Of a stretch of 20,025 nucleotides of DNA, positions 1 to 7,689 are shown piece by piece. The stretch is from the NCBI GenBank assembly GCA_034420495.1, contig DAOULG010000288.1:1-20025 (forward strand). Reading direction: 5' to 3'. The notes beneath the pieces are model-generated. The model saw only the letters and a program-made list of their open reading frames with translations. It was not told the origin of the DNA and did no database searches. Made by a program: the position numbers and the translations under genes. Position 1 is the stretch's first letter. Each line of letters begins with the position of its first letter. The stretch is from VYDC01 sp034420495 (lineage in GTDB: Bacteria; Chloroflexota; Dehalococcoidia; UBA2979).

Positions 1-395
1 AAGCGCGGGATGACGTGCACCACGTCGCGTTCGGTGGGGGCGTTGATGATGCGCGCGGCGTCGAGCGCCCTCTGGACGTCGCCCTCGGTCACCGGGTGCC
101 GGGGATCGGCCACGGCGACGATGCCGCGCGAGTTCATCGACGAGACGTGCGGGCCGGCGATGCCGACGTGGGCGGAGAAGATGCGGCTCCCGCTGGCGCG
201 CTCGGCGCGCTCGACCGAGGAGGCGATCGCCTCGATCGCGGCGGGGATGTTGTCGACCATCCCGCGCGTGAGGCCGGCGGAGGGGCCGATGCCGACGCCG
301 AGGATGCGCAGCTCGCCGTGCAGGCTCACCTCGGCGACGATCGTGCAGACCTTGGTCGTCCCGATGTCGATGGCGGCGAAGGAGCGGCCGGCCAT
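1..395 (-). CDS. ftsA: Cell division protein FtsA, N-terminal part (runs off left edge)
   Basis: FtsA is the actin-like ATPase that tethers FtsZ filaments to the membrane and recruits later divisome proteins. I translated the minus strand from the ATG at 395 and obtained 131 residues before the edge. They begin MAGRSFAAIDIGTTKVCTIV, the phosphate-1 loop of the actin/FtsA fold (residues 8-21). 'GLTRGMVDNI' and 'AHVGIAGPHVSSMNSRGIVAV' follow, typical of the FtsA 1A domain running into the SHS2 (1C) domain. A strong purine-rich ribosome binding site (GGGAGGGGGG) sits just upstream at about 401-410. The gene follows ftsQ after a 40-bp gap, the usual order. The C-terminal part and the expected ftsZ lie outside the window, so integrity cannot be judged. 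Confidence 0.93.
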   Translation of the reverse strand, partial: MAGRSFAAIDIGTTKVCTIVAEVSLHGELRILGVGIGPSAGLTRGMVDNIPAAIEAIASSVERAERASGSRIFSAHVGIAGPHVSSMNSRGIVAVADPRHPVTEGDVQRALDAARIINAPTERDVVHVIPR

Positions 396-435
396 CAGCG
401 CCCCCCTCCCGCCGCGCGTCCGCTCCGCCGGCGGC

Positions 436-1323
436 TCATCGCAGCACCATCCGCCGCCCGAAGCGCAGGTCCAGCTCGGTGACCTCGAGCCGATCGCGCT
501 CGATGCGGTCGAGCAGCGCCCCCCAGGCCGCGACCTTGAACTCGTAGTCGTGCGAGTCGCCCAGGAGCGCGTTCGGCCCGCCGGCGATCACCACCGTCAG
601 GCCCCGGTCGGGGTCGAAGACGAATGCCTCCGGCCGGACGCGCAGGCGCTGGAGGCTGCCGTCGGTGAGCAGGCGGTGGACGAGCGCCACGGTGTCGGGG
701 TCGGGGCTGAGCTCGCCGCCGAGGCCGGGCGGGGGCGCGAGCTCGAAGATCGTCACCGCCCCCGGCGCGGGGGGACGGGCGTGGCTCAGCACGCGCCCGG
801 CCGGGTCGATCACGCTGCGGACGCCGCCGCGCTGCCAGTAGCCCCAGCCCTGCTCCTCGACGACGGCGATCGCCACGCCCCTCGGCCAGTCGCGCCGGAC
901 CTCCGCCTCGCGGACGGCGGCGAGCTCCTCGATGCGGCGCTCCACCGCGGCCTCGTCGAGCCAGAGGAGCGGGGCATCCTCCACGTCGGCCGCCGCGGCG
1001 ACCTGGAGCGGCTCCGCGACCTCGAGCCCGTCGATGCGGATCTCCCGCACCCGGAAGGTGTCGCCCCACACCAGCTGCACCGATCCGGCGGCGGCGGCGG
1101 GGACGAGCAGCAGCGCCACCACCGCCAGGGCGAGGCGGCGCCACGTGATCCACGCCGGGCGGCGGCGGCGCGGGGGCGGCGGGGCGGGCGCCCGGCCGAC
1201 GATGAAGCGCCCGGCCGGCTCGGCGCGCTCCCCCCGGGCGGGGGGGCGCCGGCCGTCGCGGAGCGGCCGGCCCCGCCGGCCGCGGCCGGGCCAGGGGAAC
1301 GGGAGGCGCGGGACCCTAGGCAC
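436..1323 (-). CDS. ftsQ: Cell division protein FtsQ/DivIB (POTRA domain)
   Basis: FtsQ/DivIB is a bitopic membrane protein that links early and late divisome parts through FtsL and FtsB/DivIC. The 295-residue product has a long, basic, proline-rich cytoplasmic tail (about 1-62), one membrane segment (about 64-86, LALAVVALLLVPAAAAGSVQ) and then a POTRA domain starting 'FRVREIRIDGLEV' (about 90-157). A beta-rich FtsQ domain extends to about 290. The start is GTG at 1323, which overlaps the ddl stop (TAG at 1318-1316) by 8 bp, suggesting translational coupling. ftsA follows after 40 bp. The cytoplasmic tail is longer than the few dozen residues usual in FtsQ and is low-complexity (Arg/Pro/Gly), so a later internal start is possible. 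Identity rests on the POTRA pattern and the ddl-ftsQ-ftsA position. Confidence 0.9.
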   Translation of the reverse strand: MPRVPRLPFPWPGRGRRGRPLRDGRRPPARGERAEPAGRFIVGRAPAPPPPRRRRPAWITWRRLALAVVALLLVPAAAAGSVQLVWGDTFRVREIRIDGLEVAEPLQVAAAADVEDAPLLWLDEAAVERRIEELAAVREAEVRRDWPRGVAIAVVEEQGWGYWQRGGVRSVIDPAGRVLSHARPPAPGAVTIFELAPPPGLGGELSPDPDTVALVHRLLTDGSLQRLRVRPEAFVFDPDRGLTVVIAGGPNALLGDSHDYEFKVAAWGALLDRIERDRLEVTELDLRFGRRMVLR

Positions 1324-2413
1324 CGGTCCCTCCCCCCCGGGCGTCGGCGTGCCGCTCGAGCGCGAGCTCGACCAGGCGCGTGATCAGCTCCGCGTAGGAG
1401 AGGCCGGCCTCCCGCCAGAGGCGGGGGTACATCGAGATCGGGGTGAACCCGGGCAGGGTGTTCAGTTCGAGCACGTGGATCTCGGGCTCCGCGGAGCTCT
1501 CCTCGTCGACGAAGAAGTCGACGCGTGCGAGCCCCGCGCAGTCGAGGGCGCGGAAGGCCTCCACGGCGTATCGCTGCACCAGCCGTGCGGCCCCGGGGGA
1601 GACCTCCGCCGGCACCACCAGCTCCGCGGAGTCGTCCCCGTACTTCGCCTGGTAGCTGTAGAAGCCGCCCGGCGCCCGGATCTCGCCGAGCGGGGAGCTC
1701 CGGGGATCCTCGTTGCCGAGCACGGCGCACTCCACCTCGCGCCCGCGGAGCGAGCGCTCCACGAGCACGGCGCGGTCGTGGCGCGAGGCGAGCCGGACGG
1801 CGCCGTCGAGCTCGGAGGGGGAGGCGACCGGGCTCACGCCGACCGAGGAGCCCCCCGAGGCCGGCTTCACGAAGCACGGGAAGCCGATCTCGCGCTCGAC
1901 GCGCTCGCTCCAGGCCTCCTCCGACAGCTCGCGGCGGCCGAGCACCAGGTGGTGCGGCTGGGGGAGCCCGGCGGCCGCGAAGGACTGCCGCATGAGCCCC
2001 TTGTCCATCCCCCGGGCGCTCGCGGCGACGCCCGAGCCGACGTAGGGGAGCCCGGCGAGCTCGAGCAGGCCCTGCAGCAGCCCGTCCTCCCCCGTCACCC
2101 CGTGCACGATCGGGAAGACGACGTCGACGGTGGCGAGCTCCGAGAGCGCCTCCGCCGATCCCAGGAGGCCGGGCTCCGCCTCGTCGCCCAGGCTGCTGTA
2201 CCCCTCCGAGCGGGCGAGGCGCTCGCGCGTGGCCTCCTCCGTCAGCCAGCTCCCGCCGCGCGTGATCCCCAGGGGCACCGCCTCGAAGCGGCTGCGGTCG
2301 CTCTCCTGCAGGATCGACCGGGCAGACATAACGGACACCTCGTGCTCGGAGGAGCGCCCGCCGAAGAGGACGCCCAGCCGCAGCCGGCCGTCGCGCCCCG
2401 CGCCCGCGCTCAC
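1316..2413 (-). CDS. ddl: D-alanine--D-alanine ligase
   Basis: Ddl is an ATP-grasp enzyme that joins two D-alanines into the dipeptide MurF later adds to the peptidoglycan precursor. The 365-residue product shows the N-terminal 'LFGGRSSEHEVSVMSA' (16-31), 'HGVTGEDGLLQG' (104-115), the ATP-grasp core 'FVKPASGGSSVGV' (181-193) and the C-terminal 'ARVDFF' and 'LELNTLPGFTPISMYP' (315-330), which carries the Mg-binding Glu/Asn. The omega loop reads 'FYSYQAKYGD' (251-260). Its Lys-Tyr pair is the pattern of D-Ala-D-Ala enzymes, not of VanA-type D-lactate ligases, so sensitivity to vancomycin-type drugs at the precursor level is inferred. The GTG start at 2413 overlaps the murC stop (GTGA). The reading frame stays open upstream to 3079, but that part lies inside murC and is not Ddl-like. 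Confidence 0.96.
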   Translation of the reverse strand: MSAGAGRDGRLRLGVLFGGRSSEHEVSVMSARSILQESDRSRFEAVPLGITRGGSWLTEEATRERLARSEGYSSLGDEAEPGLLGSAEALSELATVDVVFPIVHGVTGEDGLLQGLLELAGLPYVGSGVAASARGMDKGLMRQSFAAAGLPQPHHLVLGRRELSEEAWSERVEREIGFPCFVKPASGGSSVGVSPVASPSELDGAVRLASRHDRAVLVERSLRGREVECAVLGNEDPRSSPLGEIRAPGGFYSYQAKYGDDSAELVVPAEVSPGAARLVQRYAVEAFRALDCAGLARVDFFVDEESSAEPEIHVLELNTLPGFTPISMYPRLWREAGLSYAELITRLVELALERHADARGGGTGA

Positions 2414-3906
2414 GACGCCGCCCCCCGCGCCAGCAGGCGGGCGCGCACCATCGGCAGCAGGCGGTCGACGGGGCCCGCGCCCAGGGTCAGGAAGACGTCC
2501 CCCGGCTCGAGCTCGGCGGCGATCCGGTCGGCGCCGGACTCGATCTCCTCCAGGTAGGTCGCGCGCGGGCGCTCGATCTCGCCCGCCAGCGCGCCCGCGT
2601 CGAGTCCGGCCGAGGCCGGCTCGCGCGCCGCGTAGGTCGGCACCAGGTAGAGCGCGGCGAGGCCCTCGAAGCAGCGCCGGAAGCCCTCGAGCAGGTAGGA
2701 CGATCGCGAGAACGTGTGGGGCTGGAAGCAGCCGACGAGCCGCCGCCCCGGGTACCTCTGGCGCGCGGCCGCCACGGTCGCCCGCACCTCGGTCGGGTGG
2801 TGCGCGTAGTCGTCGAGCAGCGTCACCGAGCCGTCGCCGAGCGCGACCTCCCCGTGCTCCTCGAAGCGCCGGTGCGCGCCGGTGAAGGCGGCGGCCGCGG
2901 CCGCCGCCCGGTGGAAGTCGACGCCGGCGCGCATCGCCGCGGCGAGCGCGGCGAGCGCGTTGAGCACGTTGTGGCGGCCCGGGATGCGCAGCGAGAGGGC
3001 GCCGAGCTCCCTCTCGTTCCAGCGCGCGGTGAAGTCGTAGCCGCCGTGGTCGTTGAGGCGCAGCGCGGTCGCGCGCCACGAGGGCCCGCCCGCCTCCGCG
3101 ATCCCGTAGCTCTCGACGCGCGCCCCCGCGGCCTCCCGGGCCGCGCCGAGCATCGCGGCGCCCGGATCGTCGGCGCAGACGACGAGCGTGCCCCCCTCGA
3201 CCACCCGCGCGGCGAAGCCGGAGAAGGCCTCTCTCAGGCGCGCCTCGGTCCCGTAGTAGTCCAGGTGATCGGGCTCGACGCTGGTGACGACCGCGACCCG
3301 GGGCGCGTAGTGGAGGAACGCGCCGGCGTACTCGTCGGCCTCGACGACGGCGTGCGCGCCCGAGCCGGCGCGGAGCGCGGTGCCGGCGGCCGGGAGCGCC
3401 GGCTCGCCCGGCGGGGCGAGGGCGGCGAGGTCGCGGGACTGGCCGCCGAGCAGCACGAGCGGGTCGAGCGCGCCGCCCACCAGCATCAGCGCCAGCAGGG
3501 TGGAGGTCGTCGTCTTGCCGTGGGTGCCGGCGACGGCGAGCAGCTCGCGGCCCGCGACGAGGCGCGCCACCATCTCGGCCCGCATCGCCACCGGCGTGCC
3601 GCGGGAGCGCGCGGCGCGGATCTCCGGGTTCTCCTCGCCGGCGGCGGCCGTCGACACGACGAGCTCGGCGCTGCCGATGTGCGAGGCGTCGTGGCCTGAG
3701 TAGATGGTCGCCCCGAGCTCCTGCAGGCGGCGGGTGATCGCGCTCGGCGCGAGGTCGGATCCGCTCACCAGGTGCCCGCGGGCGAGCAGCAGCTCGGCGA
3801 TCGCCGACATGTGGATGCCGCCGGCGCCGACCAGGTGCACCCGCCGCGGGATCGGGGTACCCCGCTCGCGCCCGCCCGGGCGCCGGGGGAGCAGGCGCGC
3901 CATCAT
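2410..3906 (-). CDS. murC: UDP-N-acetylmuramate--L-alanine ligase MurC
   Basis: MurC starts the stem peptide by adding L-Ala to UDP-MurNAc in the cytoplasm. The 498-residue product has all three Mur-ligase domains. The N-terminal Rossmann domain begins 'HLVGAGGIHMSAIAELL' (24-40), the central ATPase carries the P-loop 'AGTHGKTTT' (126-134) and 'VEADEY...EPDHLDYYG', and the C-terminal domain contains 'GRHNVLNALAALAAA', 'GAHRRFEEHGE', 'DDYAHHPTEV' (365-374) and 'FQPHTFSRS'. Two ATGs lie in tandem at 3906 and 3903, flanking the murG TGA, so murG and murC overlap by a few bases. I took the first. It ends at TGA 2410, overlapping ddl by 4 bp. The glycine loop reads GAGGIHMS where I expect GIGGxGMS. 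No murB lies between murC and ddl and none is fused here. Confidence 0.96.
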   Translation of the reverse strand: MMARLLPRRPGGRERGTPIPRRVHLVGAGGIHMSAIAELLLARGHLVSGSDLAPSAITRRLQELGATIYSGHDASHIGSAELVVSTAAAGEENPEIRAARSRGTPVAMRAEMVARLVAGRELLAVAGTHGKTTTSTLLALMLVGGALDPLVLLGGQSRDLAALAPPGEPALPAAGTALRAGSGAHAVVEADEYAGAFLHYAPRVAVVTSVEPDHLDYYGTEARLREAFSGFAARVVEGGTLVVCADDPGAAMLGAAREAAGARVESYGIAEAGGPSWRATALRLNDHGGYDFTARWNERELGALSLRIPGRHNVLNALAALAAAMRAGVDFHRAAAAAAAFTGAHRRFEEHGEVALGDGSVTLLDDYAHHPTEVRATVAAARQRYPGRRLVGCFQPHTFSRSSYLLEGFRRCFEGLAALYLVPTYAAREPASAGLDAGALAGEIERPRATYLEEIESGADRIAAELEPGDVFLTLGAGPVDRLLPMVRARLLARGAAS

Positions 3907-4976
3907 GCCGCCGCCTCCCGCACCAGCGCCGCGAGGCGCTCCGCGGCGCGGGGGCGCGCCAGGGTGCTCATCGCCTCCCCCATGCGCTCGCGGACGGCCG
4001 CGTCCTCGAGCAGCCCGATCACGAGCTGCGGGAGCGTGTCGACGTCGCGGTCGGGGAGCACGAGGGCGGCGCCGCGCTCGGCGAGGTAGGCGGCGTTGCG
4101 GTGCTGGTCGGAGAAGCGGCCGGGCACGACGACGGCCGGGAGCCTCGTCGCCGGCAGCTCGCCGAGGATCGAGGCCCCTCCCCGCGTCACCGCCAGGTCG
4201 GCGGCGGCCATCGCCCACGCGATCTCCTCGGTGTAGGCGTGAAGGTGGTAGCGGGCGCGCTGCCAGTCCGGGAGGCGCTCGCCCTCCCGCGCCAGCCACG
4301 GCTCCTCCGCCGGGCCGGCGATGTGGACGATCTGGGCGTGCGAGAGGAGCTCCCGGAGCGCCGCGGCGATCACCGCGTTCAGGTGGTGGGAGCCGAGCGA
4401 GCCCCCGGCGACGAGCAGGGTCGGGATATCCGGCGCGAGGGCGAAGCGGCGCATCCCCTCGTCCCGGGTCGCCTCGGAGAACTCGGGCCGCACCGGGTAT
4501 CCGGTCACGATGCGCGACTCGGCGCGCAGCGAGGGGAGCGAGCCCGCCACGCTGCAGGCGACGGTCGCGGCGTAGCGCTGGAGGAAGCGCACCGCCCACC
4601 CCGGCTTCACGTCGGGGAGGAAGACGACGAGCGGGATGCCGCTGCGGTGCGCGGCGTGCCCGACCGGGGCGGCCGCGTACCCGCCGGTCGCGAAGACGGC
4701 GCTCGGCCGATCGCGCCGGAAGTGGTGCGACGCCTCCCGGCTGCCGCGCAGCAGGTTCCAGGCGCCGTGGATCATCCGCGCCGGAGAGCCGCGGAGCTGC
4801 GAGGCGCGCACCCGGCGGAAGGGGATCCCGTGCTGCTCGGCGATGGAGCGCTCCGGCCCGTCGGGCGTCCCGTAGTAGACGAGCTCGGCGCGCGGGTCCC
4901 CGCGCAGCGCCTCGCCCACCGCTATGGCCGGGTAGGCGTGCCCGCCGGTCCCGCCGCCCGCCAGCACGAACCTCAC
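3903..4976 (-). CDS. murG: UDP-GlcNAc:undecaprenyl-PP-MurNAc-pentapeptide GlcNAc transferase MurG
   Basis: MurG is a peripheral GT-B glycosyltransferase on the inner face of the membrane. It transfers GlcNAc to lipid I, giving lipid II. The 357-residue product begins 'VRFVLAGGGTGGHAYPAIAV', containing the family's GGGTGGH loop (7-13). Further marks are 'FATGGYAAAP' (95-104), 'TGYPVRPEF' (158-166, family TGNPVR), 'GGSLGSHHLN' (191-200), 'TRGGASILGEL' (264-274) and 'DQHRNAAYL' (290-298) of the UDP-GlcNAc site. The GTG start at 4976 forms a GTGA overlap with the ftsW stop, which fits coupled synthesis of the lipid II maker and polymerase. An upstream ATG-initiated extension in this frame lies inside ftsW and carries no MurG features. 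The FLPDVKPGWAVRF block resembles Chloroflexota MurG as I recall it. Confidence 0.96.
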   Translation of the reverse strand: MRFVLAGGGTGGHAYPAIAVGEALRGDPRAELVYYGTPDGPERSIAEQHGIPFRRVRASQLRGSPARMIHGAWNLLRGSREASHHFRRDRPSAVFATGGYAAAPVGHAAHRSGIPLVVFLPDVKPGWAVRFLQRYAATVACSVAGSLPSLRAESRIVTGYPVRPEFSEATRDEGMRRFALAPDIPTLLVAGGSLGSHHLNAVIAAALRELLSHAQIVHIAGPAEEPWLAREGERLPDWQRARYHLHAYTEEIAWAMAAADLAVTRGGASILGELPATRLPAVVVPGRFSDQHRNAAYLAERGAALVLPDRDVDTLPQLVIGLLEDAAVRERMGEAMSTLARPRAAERLAALVREAAA

Positions 4977-6253
4977 CTCGCACCCCCGGGGACGGCGCGG
5001 GCGGGGCCCCGCGGGCGCGGGCGCGGCGCGGCGCCGCGGGGCGCCTCCGCCGGCGCCTGCGATCCCAGCTGCGCCCGGCGCGAGACCGAGAGCAGGAGGC
5101 CGACCGCTATGAGCGTGATCGTGAGCGAGGATCCTCCCGAGGAGAGGAAGGGGAAGGGGATCCCGGTGAGCGGGATCAGGCGGGTGACGCCTCCGGCGTT
5201 GATCAGCGCCTGGAAGCCGATCCAGGCGACGATCCCCGTCGCGAGCAGCGAGCCGAACGGATCGGCGGCGCGGCGCGCGATGAGGAGCCCCCGCCACAGC
5301 AGCATCGCGACCAGCGCGACGACGACCAGGACGCCTATCAGGCCGAGCTCCTCGCCGATGATCGCGAGCACGCCGTCGGTGTGCGAGCCCGGGACGAAGA
5401 AGAACTTCTGGCGCGAGGCGCCGAGCCCGAGTCCCGAGACGCCGCCGGAGCCGAAGGCGACGAGGAGCTGCAGCGTCTGGAAGCCGACCCCCTCGGGGTC
5501 GGCCTCCGCGGAGGTGAAGGAGAGGATGCGGTCCATGCGGTAGCCGCCGGTCGCGATGAGCAGGAGCGCCGTGAGCAGCCCGCTGGCGCCGAGCATCAGC
5601 ACGTGCCAGATGCGCGCGCCGGCGACGAAGAAGAGCGATCCGGTGATGATCGCGATGATGAGGGTGGTGCCCAGGTCGGGCTCGAGCATGACGAGCGCGC
5701 CGACGATGCCGACCATCCCGACGAAGGGGATCACCCCGAGCGAGATCGAGCGCACCGCCTCGCCCTTGGTCGCCAGCCAGGCCGCCAGGTAGACGGTCAC
5801 CGCGAGCTTGGCGAACTCGCTCGGCTGGACCGAGGGGAGCGGTCCCACCTGCACCCAGCGCTGCGCCCCGTTCTGCTCGATGCCCAGGCCCGGGACGAGC
5901 ACGGCGCCGAGCCCGACGAGGGAGGCGAGCATCAGGAGCGGCGAGATCCGCAGCCAGGCCCCGTAGTCGATCCGCATCGCCACGAGCATCCCCACGAGTC
6001 CGAGCGCGGCCCATCCGGCCTGGCGCTTCGCGAAGTAGTGCGCGTCGTCGAACTGCAGGAAGCCGAGCGCGAAGGAGGAGGAGTAGACCGCGATCAGCCC
6101 GATGACGACGAGCATCGCGGCGGCGGTGAGGAGCGGGTAGTCGGGGGCGTGCGGCCGGGCCCGGGCCTCCCCCTCCGGCGGGGGCGCCGCCTGCGCCCGG
6201 GGGGCGCCTGAGCCCGGGGGCCGTGCGATCGTCCTCAGCGGGAGCGCGCTCAT
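4973..6253 (-). CDS. ftsW: Lipid II polymerase FtsW (SEDS family)
   Basis: FtsW is the septal SEDS glycosyltransferase, working with the class B PBP encoded nearby (ftsI). The 426-residue protein has a proline-rich N-terminal tail (about 1-38), then about ten hydrophobic segments and a basic, proline-rich C-terminal tail (about 392-426). Family signatures are 'NGAQRWVQVGPLPSVQPSEFAKL' broken around residues 128-150, 'EPDLGTTLI' (191-199), 'SHTDGVLAIIGEELGLIG' (290-307), which holds the conserved Asp of the SEDS active-site cavity, and 'TGIPFPFLSSGGSS' (363-376). The order and neighbours (murD-ftsW-murG) favour FtsW over RodA. ATG at 6253 overlaps the murD TGA (ATGA) and the stop overlaps murG. 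No truncation is visible. Confidence 0.95.
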   Translation of the reverse strand: MSALPLRTIARPPGSGAPRAQAAPPPEGEARARPHAPDYPLLTAAAMLVVIGLIAVYSSSFALGFLQFDDAHYFAKRQAGWAALGLVGMLVAMRIDYGAWLRISPLLMLASLVGLGAVLVPGLGIEQNGAQRWVQVGPLPSVQPSEFAKLAVTVYLAAWLATKGEAVRSISLGVIPFVGMVGIVGALVMLEPDLGTTLIIAIITGSLFFVAGARIWHVLMLGASGLLTALLLIATGGYRMDRILSFTSAEADPEGVGFQTLQLLVAFGSGGVSGLGLGASRQKFFFVPGSHTDGVLAIIGEELGLIGVLVVVALVAMLLWRGLLIARRAADPFGSLLATGIVAWIGFQALINAGGVTRLIPLTGIPFPFLSSGGSSLTITLIAVGLLLSVSRRAQLGSQAPAEAPRGAAPRPRPRGPARAVPGGAR

Positions 6254-7662
6254 CGCTCCCCCCCGCGTGCGTCGGGCGGGAGGAAGCCGGGGAGGGCGGC
6301 GACGGCGTCGCGGAAGGCGCGGCCGCGCTCCTCGAAGCTCCCGTAGGCGTCGAAGGAGGTGCCGGCCGGCGAGAGCAGCACGACGTCGCCCGGCCGGGCG
6401 AGCCGCGCCGCGCGCTCCACCGCCTCGGGGACCCCGCCTGCCTGCTCCACCGCCGGCCCGCCCCCGGGGGAGGCGTCGCCCACGGCGCCCGCGAAGAGCT
6501 CCGAGGACTCGCCGAAGGTGACGACGGCGCGGCAGCGCTCCACCGCCTCGGCGGCGAGCCCCGCGGTGGGGAGCCGCTTCTCGCGCCCGCCGAGCAGGAG
6601 CACGAGCGGCTCCGCGTAGGAGCGAAGGGCGGCGCGGGCGCGCTCCGGCGTCGTCGCGATGGAGTCGTTCACGTAGCGCACGCCGCCGGCGCTCCCGACC
6701 TCCTCGAGGCGGTGCGGGATCCCCGCGAAGGTGCGGGCCGCCTCGGCGCAGGCCGACTCGCTCGCGCCGAGGTGCGCCGCGACGGCTATCGCCGAGAGCA
6801 CGTTGGCGACGTTGTGCTCGCCCCGCAGCCCGATCTCGGCGCGCCCGAGCACGGCGCAGTCGTCGCCGCCCGCGCGCCGCACGATGGAGGCGTCGCGGTC
6901 GAGGAAGACGCCGTCGACGGGGGGCTCCGAGACCATCGAGGTGTGCTCAACCCGGCCCGGCGCCTCGCCCGCGAAGCCGGAGCAGACCTCGTCGTCCTGG
7001 TTCAGGACCACCGTGTCGCCGGGCCGCTGGAAGGCGAAGATGCGCCGCTTCAGCGCCACGTAGTCGGGCCAGGAATATCGGTCGAGGTGGTTGGGGGTGA
7101 CGTTGGTGACGCAGGCGAGGCGGGGGCTCATCTCCATGCTCTCGAGCTGGGTGTGCGAGAGCTCCACGAGGACGCGCGTCTGGGAATCGATGCGGGGGAG
7201 CAGGCCGAGCAGCCCGATGCCGATGTTGCCGCCCACCACGTGCGGGAGGCCGGCCGCGTCGAGCATGGCGCCGGCGAGCGCGGTCGTCGTGCTCTTCCCC
7301 GACGAGCCGGTGATGCCGGCGACGGGGGCCGGGCAGCGCTCCATGAAGAGCGCGCTCATCGAGGAGACGGGGATCCCCGCCCGGCGGGCGGAGCGCAGCG
7401 CCGGAATCTCCGGCGGCACCCCCTGCGAGGCGAAGACGAACTCGGCGTCGAGCAGGGCGCCCTCCCCCTGCTCGCCCAGCATCGTCCGCGCGTCGACGTC
7501 GGCGATGGCGGCGAGCCGCTCGCCGAGCGCGTCGGCCGGCCGCGCGTCGGAGACGGTGACGGCGGCGCCCTCGGCGGCGAGGTATCGGACCAAGTCGATC
7601 CCCTCGATCCCCAGCCCGACCACGGTGACGCGACGCCCGTGGAAATTCTGCGGAAGCGTCAT
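6250..7662 (-). CDS. murD: UDP-N-acetylmuramoyl-L-alanine--D-glutamate ligase MurD
   Basis: MurD adds D-Glu to UDP-MurNAc-L-Ala. The 470-residue product shows the N-terminal Rossmann segment 'VTVVGLGIEGIDLVRYL' (12-28), the P-loop 'GITGSSGKSTTT' (117-128), 'GGNIGIGLL' (144-152), 'VTNVTPNHLDRY' (185-196), the C-terminal 'GEHNVANVLSAIA' (281-293), 'FAGIPHRLEEVG' (312-323), 'NDSIATTPE' (332-340), 'LLLGGREK' (355-362) and 'LLSPAGTSFDAYGSFEERG' (429-447). The motif set distinguishes it from MurC and MurF. The family's usual 'ELSSFQLE' appears as 'ELSHTQLE' (168-175). The ATG at 7662 has no evident Shine-Dalgarno sequence and lies 27 bp after mraY. Its stop overlaps ftsW by 4 bp. Confidence 0.95.
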   Translation of the reverse strand: MTLPQNFHGRRVTVVGLGIEGIDLVRYLAAEGAAVTVSDARPADALGERLAAIADVDARTMLGEQGEGALLDAEFVFASQGVPPEIPALRSARRAGIPVSSMSALFMERCPAPVAGITGSSGKSTTTALAGAMLDAAGLPHVVGGNIGIGLLGLLPRIDSQTRVLVELSHTQLESMEMSPRLACVTNVTPNHLDRYSWPDYVALKRRIFAFQRPGDTVVLNQDDEVCSGFAGEAPGRVEHTSMVSEPPVDGVFLDRDASIVRRAGGDDCAVLGRAEIGLRGEHNVANVLSAIAVAAHLGASESACAEAARTFAGIPHRLEEVGSAGGVRYVNDSIATTPERARAALRSYAEPLVLLLGGREKRLPTAGLAAEAVERCRAVVTFGESSELFAGAVGDASPGGGPAVEQAGGVPEAVERAARLARPGDVVLLSPAGTSFDAYGSFEERGRAFRDAVAALPGFLPPDARGGER

Positions 7663-7689
7663 CGCACTTTAGCCGATCCTATCCGCATA

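Noticed and set aside
2414..3079. N-terminal extension of Ddl, possibly a fused MurB
   Set aside because: The frame lies inside murC and its translation is Arg/Pro-rich without FAD-binding or MurB motifs. GTG 2413 fits the Ddl start.
3704..6211. Very long open frame on the plus strand (835 codons) opposite murG and ftsW
   Set aside because: Low-complexity Arg/Asp/Glu/Pro product with no family motif, antisense to well-supported genes. Long shadow frames are expected when stop codons are rare in very G+C-rich DNA. The same applies to 932-2557, 6223-8889, 10334-12643 and 17158-19542 (minus).
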